A DNA stretch of 64,000 bases from Mesostigma viride (taxonomy: Eukaryota > Streptophyta > Mesostigmatophyceae > Mesostigmatales > Mesostigmataceae). Location: positions 41,066-105,065 of the forward strand of contig RPFO01001963.1 of NCBI GenBank assembly GCA_009746045.1, in the 5' to 3' direction. Both the position numbers and the translations under genes were made by a program. Below, piece by piece: positions 52,278 through 61,108 of the stretch. Position 1 is the first letter of the stretch. Each line of letters begins with the position of its first letter. The notes below the pieces were generated by a model, which ran no database searches, was not told where the DNA came from, and saw only the letters and a program-made list of their open reading frames with translations.

Positions 52278-53541
52278 CTACTTTTTCCTCGGCCTCAGCC
52301 GACGTCCGCCAGTCTCGCCACCCTGCCTCTCGTAAACGGCTCCTGTCAGTACGTCATGGCCCATCATGTCGCCAGCCCATTTACGTTTCTTAAATGAAGC
52401 GCCCTTCAGGAAACGAGTGATGTATGCTTGTCGCGTGGCGTCGATGCCTCCGTAAATCCGGTTGTAACGGGCGCTGTAGAGCTCGTGTTTGATCGGAATG
52501 CCAGGCTCTGATTCGAAAAGGAATTTCTGTCCAGCCTTAGCACGGGCATCTAACGCTTTGATGAGCTTTCCGTACTTCTTCGGGATGACGACGTCATAAA
52601 CTGGCATGCTGTGCTGCGTTTTGAAATTCTGGATGTAGAATCTCCTCTCGCTCGGGATGTAGCCGTTCTCGTGCGGTCCTAGCTCAGCGACCGAGTCGAC
52701 GATGCGCATCTGGTCGTGATTGTAACGCGTCGGTGGTAGATCTTCACCCGAGAGATAGATCAAGCCCATGAGCGCGGCGTCGGACGTGGGATCGGCTTCG
52801 TACTCTGCTTTGGCGATCTTCTGGAGCTGTTCGTACGTGTACCTCAGCGGCTTGTTCTCGGCACGGTCAAACCGTCTGTCCAGGTCACCAACCTTCAGCT
52901 CCCTGACGCGAGCAGTGTACGCGTCCGTAACGTGACTTGGGAGCCTCTTCTCGGGCGGCATCATTCGGTTCACGCCGTTGATGACCCCGAGGAGCTGCTT
53001 CTCATTCTCCCTCCAGGCGTCGTCCTTCGAGTGCTGGGTCTTGCGCTTGGGTTCTGATGTCTCGTGCACCACGCGAAGAACACGAGCTGTGTCGGCAAGG
53101 CAATCAACGGACTCGTACTGCGAGCACCCCAGTTTGTCGAGCAGGACCCGCATCCTGCCAATGTATCCCAAAGCGGTCTTGCGAGTCGCCCCGCGCTCCT
53201 TCGATGGCCTGCCACGCTCGTGCTGCTCTGGTCGCGCTTCCGCTGCGGCGACGGCCTCGTCGAAGGTCCAGTACCGTCCCTCCTCCAGCTCGCGCAGGCG
53301 ATTCCTCGTGGTGCGGTGGCTCCGGCGAGGGTGGAGAGGTCGCCTGCAAGCCGATTTTTTCCGCACACTCGGGGTTATTTGCGATCCATCGATCACTGGG
53401 ATTCCAGACGCCCTTCTTGACCTTGCTTTTCGCCGAGATGCAGTTCGTCTGGTCGCGGGCGATTGCTCGCCTCTTCGCCTGGGCCCGTCGCCATTGCTCG
53501 CGACGCTCCTCTACGGTCACCGTCATCTGATGACTGAACAT
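52278..53541 (-). pseudogene. Tyrosine recombinase, N-terminal frameshift (PLV2)
   Basis: The C-terminal frame (stop at 52278, open up to 53396) carries LPPTRYN, DATRQAYITRFL, MMGHDVLTGAVYERQ: the conserved Arg, Arg, His and Tyr of the family. The start homologous to PLV1 (MFSHQMTVTVEERREQWRRA, KGVWNPSDRWIANNPECAEK) is in another frame beginning at ATG 53541. The switch is near 53350, next to a run of six T residues (53354-53359 on the plus strand), so one base is probably gained or lost there. Without it the gene would be about 420 codons, like PLV1. Confidence 0.75.
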
Positions 53542-53887
53542 GAGACAATTTTTTGGCTCGAGGCTTTTTATACCCTACGGGGTGGATCCTTGGGCGCCCT
53601 CGAGGCCGTTTCGGTTCGTGTCGTTTTTCCGTTTTGGAGGGTGAGCGCCCACGTGGACGCCTGCGATCGCCCACCAAGGCGAGGATGGCCAATCGGATTT
53701 CGGGGCTCATGTCGTGACAGGTGGACGGAATCGTGTCGTGGTGGCCTGCTTCTTGAAGGATCCTGACGACACGTTCTAGAGTTTTCTGCCCCAGTCGAGA
53801 ACCCGAACAATATCGGAGGAGTGCTTGGGTGTCCAACACGTACTCCTTCTCGGCGCCTGCGTATCGTTTGATGGACGGAATATCCAT
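53393..53887 (-). CDS. Basic AT-hook-like protein (PLV2)
   Basis: ATG 53887 (MDIPSIKRYAGAEKEYVLDT). Residues 15-65 align with the PLV1 protein (22335-22832). Basic motifs KRPRGRPRIHPVGYKKPRAK follow. The last 50 codons overlap the recombinase start in another frame and have no counterpart in PLV1, so the true end may be earlier, with the stop lost by a frameshift. Confidence 0.5.
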   Translation of the reverse strand: MDIPSIKRYAGAEKEYVLDTQALLRYCSGSRLGQKTLERVVRILQEAGHHDTIPSTCHDMSPEIRLAILALVGDRRRPRGRSPSKTEKRHEPKRPRGRPRIHPVGYKKPRAKKLSHVQSSDDGDRRGASRAMATGPGEEASNRPRPDELHLGEKQGQEGRLESQ

Positions 53888-53909
53888 AGTATATCATGTT
53901 CAGAGAAAA

Positions 53910-54713
53910 TTATTTTATCGAGAGAAATGTATTGAAGTTTCGACGAAACATTTTTTTCGGGTCGCGCTGGTCGAAGTCGACAGCGAAGAAGTCGTGAGGA
54001 TCGTCCTTGACGGCGTGGTCCCATAGCGCGAGAAACTCGTCCGGCGCCACAGCCCCCGCGCTCTCTTCCGCGATCTGTCGCGCGGCTCGATGGTCCTTCG
54101 TTCTGAACAGCGCAAGAAACGATATATTCGCTCGCACTGCTCGTGGTACGCCACCGCTTGTGTACGCCTGTGTCAGGAAAATCATGCTCGTGAGGAAGTG
54201 TCTGTGTTTGAACGCGAAAGCCGCAACAGCGTTTTTGCTAGAGCTCTGATAGAGGGCACTGCCTTGCATGTCGTCTATCAGAATGAGCGACGAAGGAGGA
54301 CCGTGCTCGAACCTTGTCGCAGGTTTATCCCAGTTCATTGCATCAAGGCGTAGGTACATGGAGAGGTCCATGAGTTCTGCGTTTTTTTTCCCATCCACGT
54401 ATTCGCGTTTGAACGTTTCCCAGACCTTGAGATCGTCCTTGTACCTCTCGTATTCGTGGAGGTCAGACTTTATATGATCTATCATCCCATCGAATGCCAG
54501 GTTCGAGTAGACTTCCATCGTCATAGCTGGTTCCGGGAGCTCCTTGTATTTTGGCTCCGTGTGGGCACTCCCTGAAATGAGGTACAGCTTGTCGAATGAG
54601 TTGTTAGCAAAGTAAGCCTTCGCCATGTTGACTGCCGATGTAGTTTTCCCAGACCGTCGAGCTCCGCAGAAGTTTGCGATGAAATGAAGACTCGGCAGTT
54701 GAACGCCCTTCAC
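53910..54713 (-). CDS. Packaging ATPase, N-terminus truncated by an insertion (PLV2)
   Basis: 267 residues. Walker A is GARRSGKT, Walker B LILIDDM, and the C-terminus HDFFAVDFDQRDPKKMFRRN aligns with PLV1. The frame opens after a TAG at about 54719, and the first usable start is a GTG at 54713. The roughly 26 residues before the P-loop that PLV1 has are replaced by unrelated sequence. The core ATPase fold is complete, but translation initiation is doubtful. Confidence 0.75.
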   Translation of the reverse strand: MKGVQLPSLHFIANFCGARRSGKTTSAVNMAKAYFANNSFDKLYLISGSAHTEPKYKELPEPAMTMEVYSNLAFDGMIDHIKSDLHEYERYKDDLKVWETFKREYVDGKKNAELMDLSMYLRLDAMNWDKPATRFEHGPPSSLILIDDMQGSALYQSSSKNAVAAFAFKHRHFLTSMIFLTQAYTSGGVPRAVRANISFLALFRTKDHRAARQIAEESAGAVAPDEFLALWDHAVKDDPHDFFAVDFDQRDPKKMFRRNFNTFLSIK

Positions 54714-55240
54714 CGCTGGCTAGCACGCCGGCGATGGAGACGGGATTTTTGTTGTTTGGGGAACCGATTGTGGGAGGCTGAGCCCGCAGCCGCCACTGAT
54801 TGCTATTGAACCCTTGCAGCTGGCCAGGCCGCAAGGAGCTCAGCGGCGCGGCGCTAACCGATAAGGCATGCTCGAGCCTCTAACCCGAGACTACCGGTAG
54901 GCTACCCGATAGTGCATGCTCGAGCCTCTAACCCGAGACTACCGGCACTCAGCGGATCTGTGCTACCGAGGGCGACGGTTCTCTGACCGTCCCGGCGCGC
55001 ACTGGCTTCCGTACCTTGCTTAGGCACCGACTAGCATCTAGACACCAATCTTTGATGCCCACCTGACTAGGCGCCCAGGCCGGCGACTACCGGCCAGCGG
55101 ATAGATGCCACTCGGGAGCACAACTTCGGCATATTCGGTGGAGCAGGACGCTGTGGGGCGTATCGTTGCTTGATGTCTTTGTTCTCAAGTGAATGAATTC
55201 GTCGCTCTTCGATGATAGCCATTATCATTCTGAAGACATT
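54714..55240. other. Foreign insert between ATPase and coiled-coil gene (PLV2)
   Basis: PLV1 has only 21 bases at this place. The extra ~500 bases are GC-rich, have no ORF matching any viral gene, and contain a direct duplication of about 42 bases (GCATGCTCGAGCCTCTAACC at about 54866 and again at about 54914). A CTAGC palindrome marks the left junction. No inverted repeat or target duplication was recognised. Confidence 0.6.
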
Positions 55241-55768
55241 TTAATCGTCCAGACTAGCAAGGAGAGACGCGCGGATGGCGGCCATGCGCATCTCGTATGG
55301 CGTCATCGCGACAGGTGGCGGTGGTGGAGGTGGGAGCTGTCGGGTCTTGATCGGGGGTGGCGGAGAGTCCGGCTCTGTCTCCTTGGGCTTTCGACCCCGT
55401 CTTGGTTTTGGCGTGTCGGCGGGGGTTGAGGCGACGGAATCTTCAGCGAGAAGGCGTTCAATCCGCGATTTGTTGCGGGCTTCTTGCAGCTCGAGTTCGA
55501 CTAGCCTTTGCCGCTGAATCTCCAATTCCTTTGCAAGGACCTTTCGTTTCGTTATCTCTGCCTCCTTTTCTTCGTTTCGTCTCTTCTCCCTCTCGGCTTT
55601 TGCGCGTTGCTGGTAAACCCTCATTTTGTCGCGAAGGGCTTTTTTCTGTTCATCATTCAGCGGTTGTCCCTTTCGAATTGTCTTGACCAGGTCAACCTGC
55701 TCTTCCCGCGTCTCGGCGAAGGTTTCGTCTTGGTAGCTCGTTGGGGTCTCTGAAGCCTCAGAGGCCAT
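55241..55768 (-). CDS. Coiled-coil protein with C-terminal YE-M-IRA motif (PLV2)
   Basis: 175 residues from ATG 55768. A long charged helix (KKALRDKMRVYQQRAKAERE, EAEITKRKVLAKELEIQRQR, LVELELQEARNKSRIERLLA) is predicted as coiled coil. PKPRRGRKPKETEPDSPPPP, a proline stretch and the tail TPYEMRMAAIRASLLASLDD follow. The helix and tail are nearly identical to PLV1. The tail is a candidate interaction motif, for example with capsid. No family is recognised. It is the first gene of the leftward arm. Confidence 0.65.
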   Translation of the reverse strand: MASEASETPTSYQDETFAETREEQVDLVKTIRKGQPLNDEQKKALRDKMRVYQQRAKAEREKRRNEEKEAEITKRKVLAKELEIQRQRLVELELQEARNKSRIERLLAEDSVASTPADTPKPRRGRKPKETEPDSPPPPIKTRQLPPPPPPPVAMTPYEMRMAAIRASLLASLDD

Positions 55769-55792
55769 GTTTATATTCTAGGTAGATAATAA
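55769..55792. promoter_or_regulatory. Bidirectional promoter region between the PLV2 arms
   Basis: 24 AT-rich bases (TTTATATTCTAGGTAGATAATA) separate two divergent ATG codons. A TATA-like TTTATA faces the minus strand and AGATAATA faces the plus strand. Confidence 0.5.
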
Positions 55793-58700
55793 ATGGTCGT
55801 TCTAACAACATTGAGCAGACCGACCAATCTCGCCACCGGGTTAACGCTCGACCCTGAAATGGAGGAGCGTGTTTCTAACATCGAAACAGACATAGATGGG
55901 CTTCAAGCTAGCGTGACGTTACTTCTTGGCATTTCACATCCATTCGATGAGTCACTCGTTGTCGACGGATTCAAAATTTTCTACCCGAGCCAGCCGACAA
56001 ATGTGCGACTCGGAGACAATTACGACGACGAGACCGCAAGCGACCCATCGGAACTTGCTTACAGTCTCGTCGTGAATGGGTATTCCTATTTTAAATCAGG
56101 GACTACTTTAGTCGACGATCTCACTCTAAATGAACCTTACCTTACGGCGAAAGTGGGAGCGACCCAGTACCACGTCTTCGACTTTAGCCCTGATACGTTG
56201 CTAGACCCTGGTGGCAGAGTCCTGACCCGCGCGCAATTGGACTACCTTTTTGACCAACACGGGGTAGGCAAAACGTCGATAGCTAACTTGAACGGGGATT
56301 TCGTCCTCCATCTCGAAGACGGGACGACCGTGTCGCACCAAAACGCGTTCAACGTCATCAATGACCAGGATGTGCGAGTCCAGCTGCCCTACAACGTTAC
56401 GAATGGCGACGCGAGTGGAATCTGTAAGTTTACCTATCGCGACTACCACACGACCCAGGCGCGCACGGGGGAGAGCGTTGTGGACGGAGAGGTAGGATAT
56501 CCATACTTTTCCGACTCTTTCTATGGTCTCGGCGGATCTCGATTTAACGGCCTCCCTCTCCGCGTGGAGTTGTTGTCTTTCGCCACGATTCGCGACGACA
56601 ACCGCCGCCTTCCACTAACTGGGAGATCCTTCACCATCACGCGTACATACTCGCCACTGACGGACTGGCGAATGGGTCCGATTGACCCTGTGAACGCACT
56701 CTACTGGAGCACCAATCCAACCACCGCTAATTGGGAGGTCGTAGAGGGAACGACCCTCAAACAGGGCATAAAGATGACGACCCCCTTCGCATACCAACGC
56801 AAACTCCCCATCAGGTGGTACATGAATTCCACCCAGCTCACGCCGACCACTCCGACCATCGGCGGAGTCTCCCTCTCGCAAAACGGGGGACTGCGCGGGG
56901 AAGACGCCGTAATCACCGCGCCAGTCGCGGCAGATAGTAACAAGTATATGAACTACGAGATAGACGTCTACAACGACTCGACCCTCACCTCCTACACCAC
57001 CCACAAAGGAGGGGTGATGGTATGCGTTTCAAAAATGAGCCAACTGCACTCCGGCATCCGGACACCAAGTTCCTACATTTCATATCTAAATCCTGTAAAA
57101 ATCGCGATCAACGGCGTCTACGCGGACCATGATGTGGGGTGGGGAAAGTCGTTGCCTCCTCTCACCGGTTTTCATCTGTTGGCGAACGGAGTATCTCAAG
57201 GGGCCTTGGATGGGACGTTGAAGACAACGACGTTTCAAAATCCATCCGAAGGCGATGATGTAGAACTCAGATACAGGATCGTAACCGTAAAGGACTCGCC
57301 AAACCTGTCAGGAGAGACCGTGGAGATAGACGGCCCCGCTACGACGCTCCATTCTCTAGAATCATTCTCGCGCCACTCCGTGACCACGCTGCAAGCAGAA
57401 GCTTCGAAATACTACTTTGAAGGGTCTCCCGAAAAATTCTTTTTTGTAAAAACAGCCACTCCGGCACCAAGCAAATGTGTTGTTTTTTCAGAGCAGCTCA
57501 TCGACGGCCCATTTCTATTGTGTTTTCGGCTATATTTGGGCAGCAACGATGCTTTCGTCTCGTTTGCAGAAAATACTATGTCTTTGACGAATAAATATCA
57601 CCCGGCCACGACAGATGCCCATCAGAATTGGAGAAATGCGGCTACGACGCATTGGGGTATGCTGGGTATCAATCTGCACCATAGTGACTATGCACTCGAC
57701 CTGTTTGACAATCTGAAGTCGAAGGTTCGATACACGTTAAACTCATCATGGAGACAACAAAACAGCTACTGGGTGGCATTTCGAAGAAAATCGGATGGGA
57801 AGGTGGAGCGTTATATATCCAAAACAACTCCTCAAGAACTTAGTGACATGACTAAAATCTCAAACTCGTCCGGTATATTTACAACCACTCCTACAGACAT
57901 TCTTGACCCGTACATTCCGATGCCCCTCCGACCAGTCTTCCACTTGAGCGGAGAGTACCACGGCGCGTATGTCTGGCCAATCAAAGATGACCTACAAGAC
58001 ATAGAGTTCGACTCTCTAAAAACCAACAACCCATCCGGATCGTACACAGCCGTCGGAGACGTGTTGGAGCTGCGTCACAGGTCCACCTCGTCGAGGAATT
58101 GTAGCATTTTTGGCAAATATAGCGTCACAAAACCCGTACCGGGTGTGGCGGATACTTGGTTTAAGGAGCTAACACTCACGAATGAGAGTGTCATCCGCAC
58201 GGTTGTTAAGTGTCCCGATGTTCAATACGGCGTGCAAATGAACCAATATACTGCCAAAATATATGGGATTCTACCAGCTCGTCAGTCGGTAAGGAAGTTT
58301 TATGTAAGACTTGGATTTTCAAACACCAAGTTGAGCAATGATCCGTTGCTTATCAGCGTAGTCGTTGGAGAAGCGTGGACTGGCGGTTTTTCTACAACGA
58401 CAATATCAAAATCCTCGTCGTACGTTGACATAACCTGTGATCATATTTCACTGGTTGATCCTCCAGTTACTGGTATGATCCATTTGGCGACCGTGACGTT
58501 CCAGGTATTAGATCCAACAGTATCTGGCCCGACCCCGCTTTTATTTGCTTCTAGCCTAAGCTACTATTATGGTTCAAGCCTGTCGTCAATTGGCGGCAAT
58601 CACGGGATGGACGTGGCCCTGTATGAAGATGTCCGAGAAACTAGGCGTATATCGCACACGATATTGGAAGCAGATTCTTTGGTCGGTCTGAGGCAGCCCA

Positions 58701-59104
58701 TATACGACTACCCGCTTCCGCAATTTTGGCACGGCGCCCCTGTGGCCGTGATGTCTTTCCACGACCCGGCCACACAATCGGAACTAACTCTTCCGACCGC
58801 GTTGACCAATATCCTTGTCAGGTTAACATTTGATAACAACCCACCAACGATTCTCGACATATCAAACCCATATCGCTTAACGGCTAGCGGCCTGTCCGTC
58901 TGGCCGGTAAACGTTATAATTGGCAGCAACTGGAATGTTGTTTCAGGATACGAGGAGGATGACGGGGTGTTTGAAATCGCATTGCGGATTCCTCGCATCA
59001 CCACTGACACGTCAACAAACATAGCACTCTCTACGGCGTTTTGCAAGTCGCGCGCTGGAAAAATGGCCGTGTCGACTAACAAGACCCTCACTTGGACGTT
59101 ATAA
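55793..59104 (+). CDS. Large putative virion protein, intact (PLV2)
   Basis: 1103 residues from ATG 55793 (MVVLTTLSRPTNLATGLTLD). The N-terminal EERVSNIETDIDGLQASV is a short coiled coil. The body is beta-rich with shared blocks LTRAQLDYLFDQHGVGKTSI, LHLEDGT, QNGGLRGEDAV, VYADHDVGWG, KDSPNLSGETVEIDG, PSKCVVFSEQLIDGPFLLCF and FWVAFRR/YWVAFRRKSDGKVERYIS. There is no signal peptide, membrane helix, enzyme motif or obvious tandem repeat. Its size and place at the head of the structural arm suggest a fibre, spike or internal virion protein. Function unknown. Confidence 0.7.
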   Translation: MVVLTTLSRPTNLATGLTLDPEMEERVSNIETDIDGLQASVTLLLGISHPFDESLVVDGFKIFYPSQPTNVRLGDNYDDETASDPSELAYSLVVNGYSYFKSGTTLVDDLTLNEPYLTAKVGATQYHVFDFSPDTLLDPGGRVLTRAQLDYLFDQHGVGKTSIANLNGDFVLHLEDGTTVSHQNAFNVINDQDVRVQLPYNVTNGDASGICKFTYRDYHTTQARTGESVVDGEVGYPYFSDSFYGLGGSRFNGLPLRVELLSFATIRDDNRRLPLTGRSFTITRTYSPLTDWRMGPIDPVNALYWSTNPTTANWEVVEGTTLKQGIKMTTPFAYQRKLPIRWYMNSTQLTPTTPTIGGVSLSQNGGLRGEDAVITAPVAADSNKYMNYEIDVYNDSTLTSYTTHKGGVMVCVSKMSQLHSGIRTPSSYISYLNPVKIAINGVYADHDVGWGKSLPPLTGFHLLANGVSQGALDGTLKTTTFQNPSEGDDVELRYRIVTVKDSPNLSGETVEIDGPATTLHSLESFSRHSVTTLQAEASKYYFEGSPEKFFFVKTATPAPSKCVVFSEQLIDGPFLLCFRLYLGSNDAFVSFAENTMSLTNKYHPATTDAHQNWRNAATTHWGMLGINLHHSDYALDLFDNLKSKVRYTLNSSWRQQNSYWVAFRRKSDGKVERYISKTTPQELSDMTKISNSSGIFTTTPTDILDPYIPMPLRPVFHLSGEYHGAYVWPIKDDLQDIEFDSLKTNNPSGSYTAVGDVLELRHRSTSSRNCSIFGKYSVTKPVPGVADTWFKELTLTNESVIRTVVKCPDVQYGVQMNQYTAKIYGILPARQSVRKFYVRLGFSNTKLSNDPLLISVVVGEAWTGGFSTTTISKSSSYVDITCDHISLVDPPVTGMIHLATVTFQVLDPTVSGPTPLLFASSLSYYYGSSLSSIGGNHGMDVALYEDVRETRRISHTILEADSLVGLRQPIYDYPLPQFWHGAPVAVMSFHDPATQSELTLPTALTNILVRLTFDNNPPTILDISNPYRLTASGLSVWPVNVIIGSNWNVVSGYEEDDGVFEIALRIPRITTDTSTNIALSTAFCKSRAGKMAVSTNKTLTWTL

Positions 59105-59126
59105 AAATCTATGATTATATGCAGAA

Positions 59127-59630
59127 ATGGCAAGGCGTCAGAAATCAGCACGGCGCCGTCCTTCAAGTAAAAGGGGAAAACCGAAGCGTAAGGTCGCACC
59201 CCAGTCGCAGGTGACCGCTTCATCGACCAACACCATTGTCATCCACAGCGCGCCGGTCCGAAGAGCGGTGAACAAAGGGAAGGTCGCAGAGGCGCGAGGG
59301 TTCAAGGATGCCCTTCTCATGGCGTCAGTGATGGCGAACTCTAGACCGGTCGCGTACCCCCCATTGTCCGCGTATGCCCAACCGGCCCCTGTCGCGCCGG
59401 CTCCCGAACCGGTTGTCGTCGATGAAGCAGTGGCGGCACCCCCGGAGCCTGCGGGTGTACCTGTCGGGAAACGAGTCCAGGTGGGAGGCGCGAGGTGGAA
59501 ATGCCCACAACCCGGGTGTAAGAGCACGTTCGCAAACGAAAAAAACCTCCTGCTGCATCTCAGGAGGGTCCACAACACGGTCGTGGGAATTCCAAAAGAA
59601 GGCGCTGAAAAAAATCTCACAGAAGAGTAA
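59127..59630 (+). CDS. C2H2 zinc-finger basic protein (PLV2)
   Basis: 167 residues from ATG 59127. It has a basic N-terminus (ARRQKSARRRPSSKRGKPKR), TNTIVIHSAPVRRAVNKGKV, EARGFKDALLMASVMANSRP, and a C-terminal finger KCPQPGCKSTFANEKNLLLH ending H-x4-H (LRRVH). The homologue is PLV1 27605-28177. A nucleic-acid-binding role is inferred from the finger and the charge. Confidence 0.7.
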   Translation: MARRQKSARRRPSSKRGKPKRKVAPQSQVTASSTNTIVIHSAPVRRAVNKGKVAEARGFKDALLMASVMANSRPVAYPPLSAYAQPAPVAPAPEPVVVDEAVAAPPEPAGVPVGKRVQVGGARWKCPQPGCKSTFANEKNLLLHLRRVHNTVVGIPKEGAEKNLTEE

Positions 59631-59633
59631 ACA

Positions 59634-59910
59634 TGAGCAGCCCGCTGTTCACTGACGCCGAGATGCTCGAGATCTCTCAATGGATGACCCTCCATCCAAA
59701 TGTCCCGCGAGAGTTCATTGAGGCAGCCATGCTCTACTGTAGAAGAAGCCACTCACAGGGAAGACAAGCGCGCCATGAAAAGGGCATCGGCGAAAATTGA
59801 GGAAGGCGTCGTCAAGGTTTTTGGGACAAACGAAATTACTTCTGAGCTATTGTCAGAAGAAGTGGCCGATGAAGGAGTTCATCCAGGAAACGCTGACACT
59901 CACTCTTCGC
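59634..59910 (+). pseudogene. Small conserved protein, two frameshifts (PLV2)
   Basis: ATG 59634 gives MSSPLFTDAEMLEISQWMTL and PREFIEAAMLYCRR, then leaves the frame of the PLV1 homologue. The KPLTG motif is in a second frame and DKRAMKRASAK...GTNEITSELLSEE in a third. Two single-base losses lie at about 59742-59750 and 59758-59765. Confidence 0.6.
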
Positions 59911-60732
59911 ACGGAGAACCGAACTCGCGGGACGCTAGTGGATCCGGTATGGGACATCCCGGCGGGACTCCTTGACGATTATCACGACGTCGGGCTTACC
60001 CTCATGACCATCCCGTTTGAACAGACTCACATCAGCGAAGGAAACCGATACTTCACTGTCCGTTTGTCTGGCAGCGAGTCCCCTACGAAGGTGACCTTGC
60101 CGCTCGGCTCGTACACGACTATCGAAAACCGAAAAAACATAGAGGAAGCTTTGAAGGCGGTAGATCCTGGGTTCTCGGTCACGTACAACAGGGCGACTAG
60201 TCTTTTTACCGTGACAAATGCCACCGAGTTCTCTGTCGCGGTGGATGAGCCCACGGGCCGGGTGTTGGGGCTCATGGAAGGATCATATCCTTTCACAGGT
60301 GTCCTCGCTAGCAACCGGCCAGCAACGAATGGGAGACTGAGAATGGTGTATGTATACAGCGACATCGTTCGAGGAAACGTGATATCATCGTCGACAGGCA
60401 CGGGATATGGAGGCCTTTTGGCCGTCTGTCCCAACATGTCGCAGTTCTTAGAACCCATTGTTTGGCAGGCAGCGACCCCTTTGTGGCAGCATCTCAAGGA
60501 CTCTCCCAGCAACATCACGATCCGACTGCTCGACGAGGACGACGCTCCTATAACTGTCTACTCGGATTGGGCTCTTCAGCTCTCCTTCCGCATAAGCCCT
60601 CAGAAGGCGATGGGAATAGAGGCGAGGAAGATCGGGAGCGTTTTGAAGTATATGGCCCTTGACAGGACCGTCCAGCCACAAACCAGATTTATTTCTCAGC
60701 CATCTAGTACTATCGAGGACGATGAAAGTTAA
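59869..60732 (+). CDS. Probable penton (minor capsid) protein (PLV2)
   Basis: 287 residues from ATG 59869 (MKEFIQETLTLTLRTENRTR), the start that matches PLV1. The frame is open 24 codons further upstream, but that part overlaps the previous gene and is not conserved. Conserved blocks: WDIPAGLLDDYHDVGLTLMT, SNRPATNGRLRMVYVYSDIV, FLEPIVWQAATPLWQHLKDS, LSFRISPQKAMGIEARKIGS. The assignment as penton follows its size, beta-rich composition and place before the capsid gene. It overlaps the next gene by 11 bases. Confidence 0.65.
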   Translation: MKEFIQETLTLTLRTENRTRGTLVDPVWDIPAGLLDDYHDVGLTLMTIPFEQTHISEGNRYFTVRLSGSESPTKVTLPLGSYTTIENRKNIEEALKAVDPGFSVTYNRATSLFTVTNATEFSVAVDEPTGRVLGLMEGSYPFTGVLASNRPATNGRLRMVYVYSDIVRGNVISSSTGTGYGGLLAVCPNMSQFLEPIVWQAATPLWQHLKDSPSNITIRLLDEDDAPITVYSDWALQLSFRISPQKAMGIEARKIGSVLKYMALDRTVQPQTRFISQPSSTIEDDES

Positions 60733-61078
60733 TTTTGGAGCAATCGGAAACGTGGCTAGACGCGTGGGAGAGTTTGCCGGCAACGCTATCAAGAGGGTCG
60801 GCGACGGGGCGGCCATCGTGTCAGCTGTCAAGAAAGCCGGGCACGTCGCTGGCGAAGTCATCTCAAAAATTGGCGACGGGGCGCGGGCTGCCAAACAGGC
60901 GGCGGGCATTGTCGATTCCGCGCTCGGACACATCCCATCCAACATGATCGCGAAGAGTACGCTGCTCGGGAAAGCGTACTCGGTCGCAAACACTGGTCTG
61001 AGCGCCTTGTCCAACCTCGAAAGACGGGTTGATGGAGCGAAGGTAAAAAATCCCATACTCGGCCAGCTTCTTCAGTAA
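60722..61078 (+). CDS. Gly/Ala-rich small virion-associated protein with duplicated unit (PLV2)
   Basis: 118 residues from ATG 60722, overlapping the penton stop. The unit VGDGAAIVSAVKKAGHVAGE / IGDGARAAKQAAGIVDSALG shows an internal duplication that is single in PLV1. The end NPILGQLLQ parallels NPLLGQFLH. Alternating Gly/Ala and Val/Ile/Lys gives an amphipathic pattern. Function unknown. Confidence 0.6.
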   Translation: MKVNFGAIGNVARRVGEFAGNAIKRVGDGAAIVSAVKKAGHVAGEVISKIGDGARAAKQAAGIVDSALGHIPSNMIAKSTLLGKAYSVANTGLSALSNLERRVDGAKVKNPILGQLLQ

Positions 61079-61108
61079 AAATATCTCATTCGAATGTATA
61101 CACAATCT

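Noticed and set aside
59797-59868. 24-codon N-terminal extension of the PLV2 penton ORF
   Set aside because: It overlaps the preceding gene, is not conserved in PLV1, and the ATG at 59869 matches the PLV1 start.
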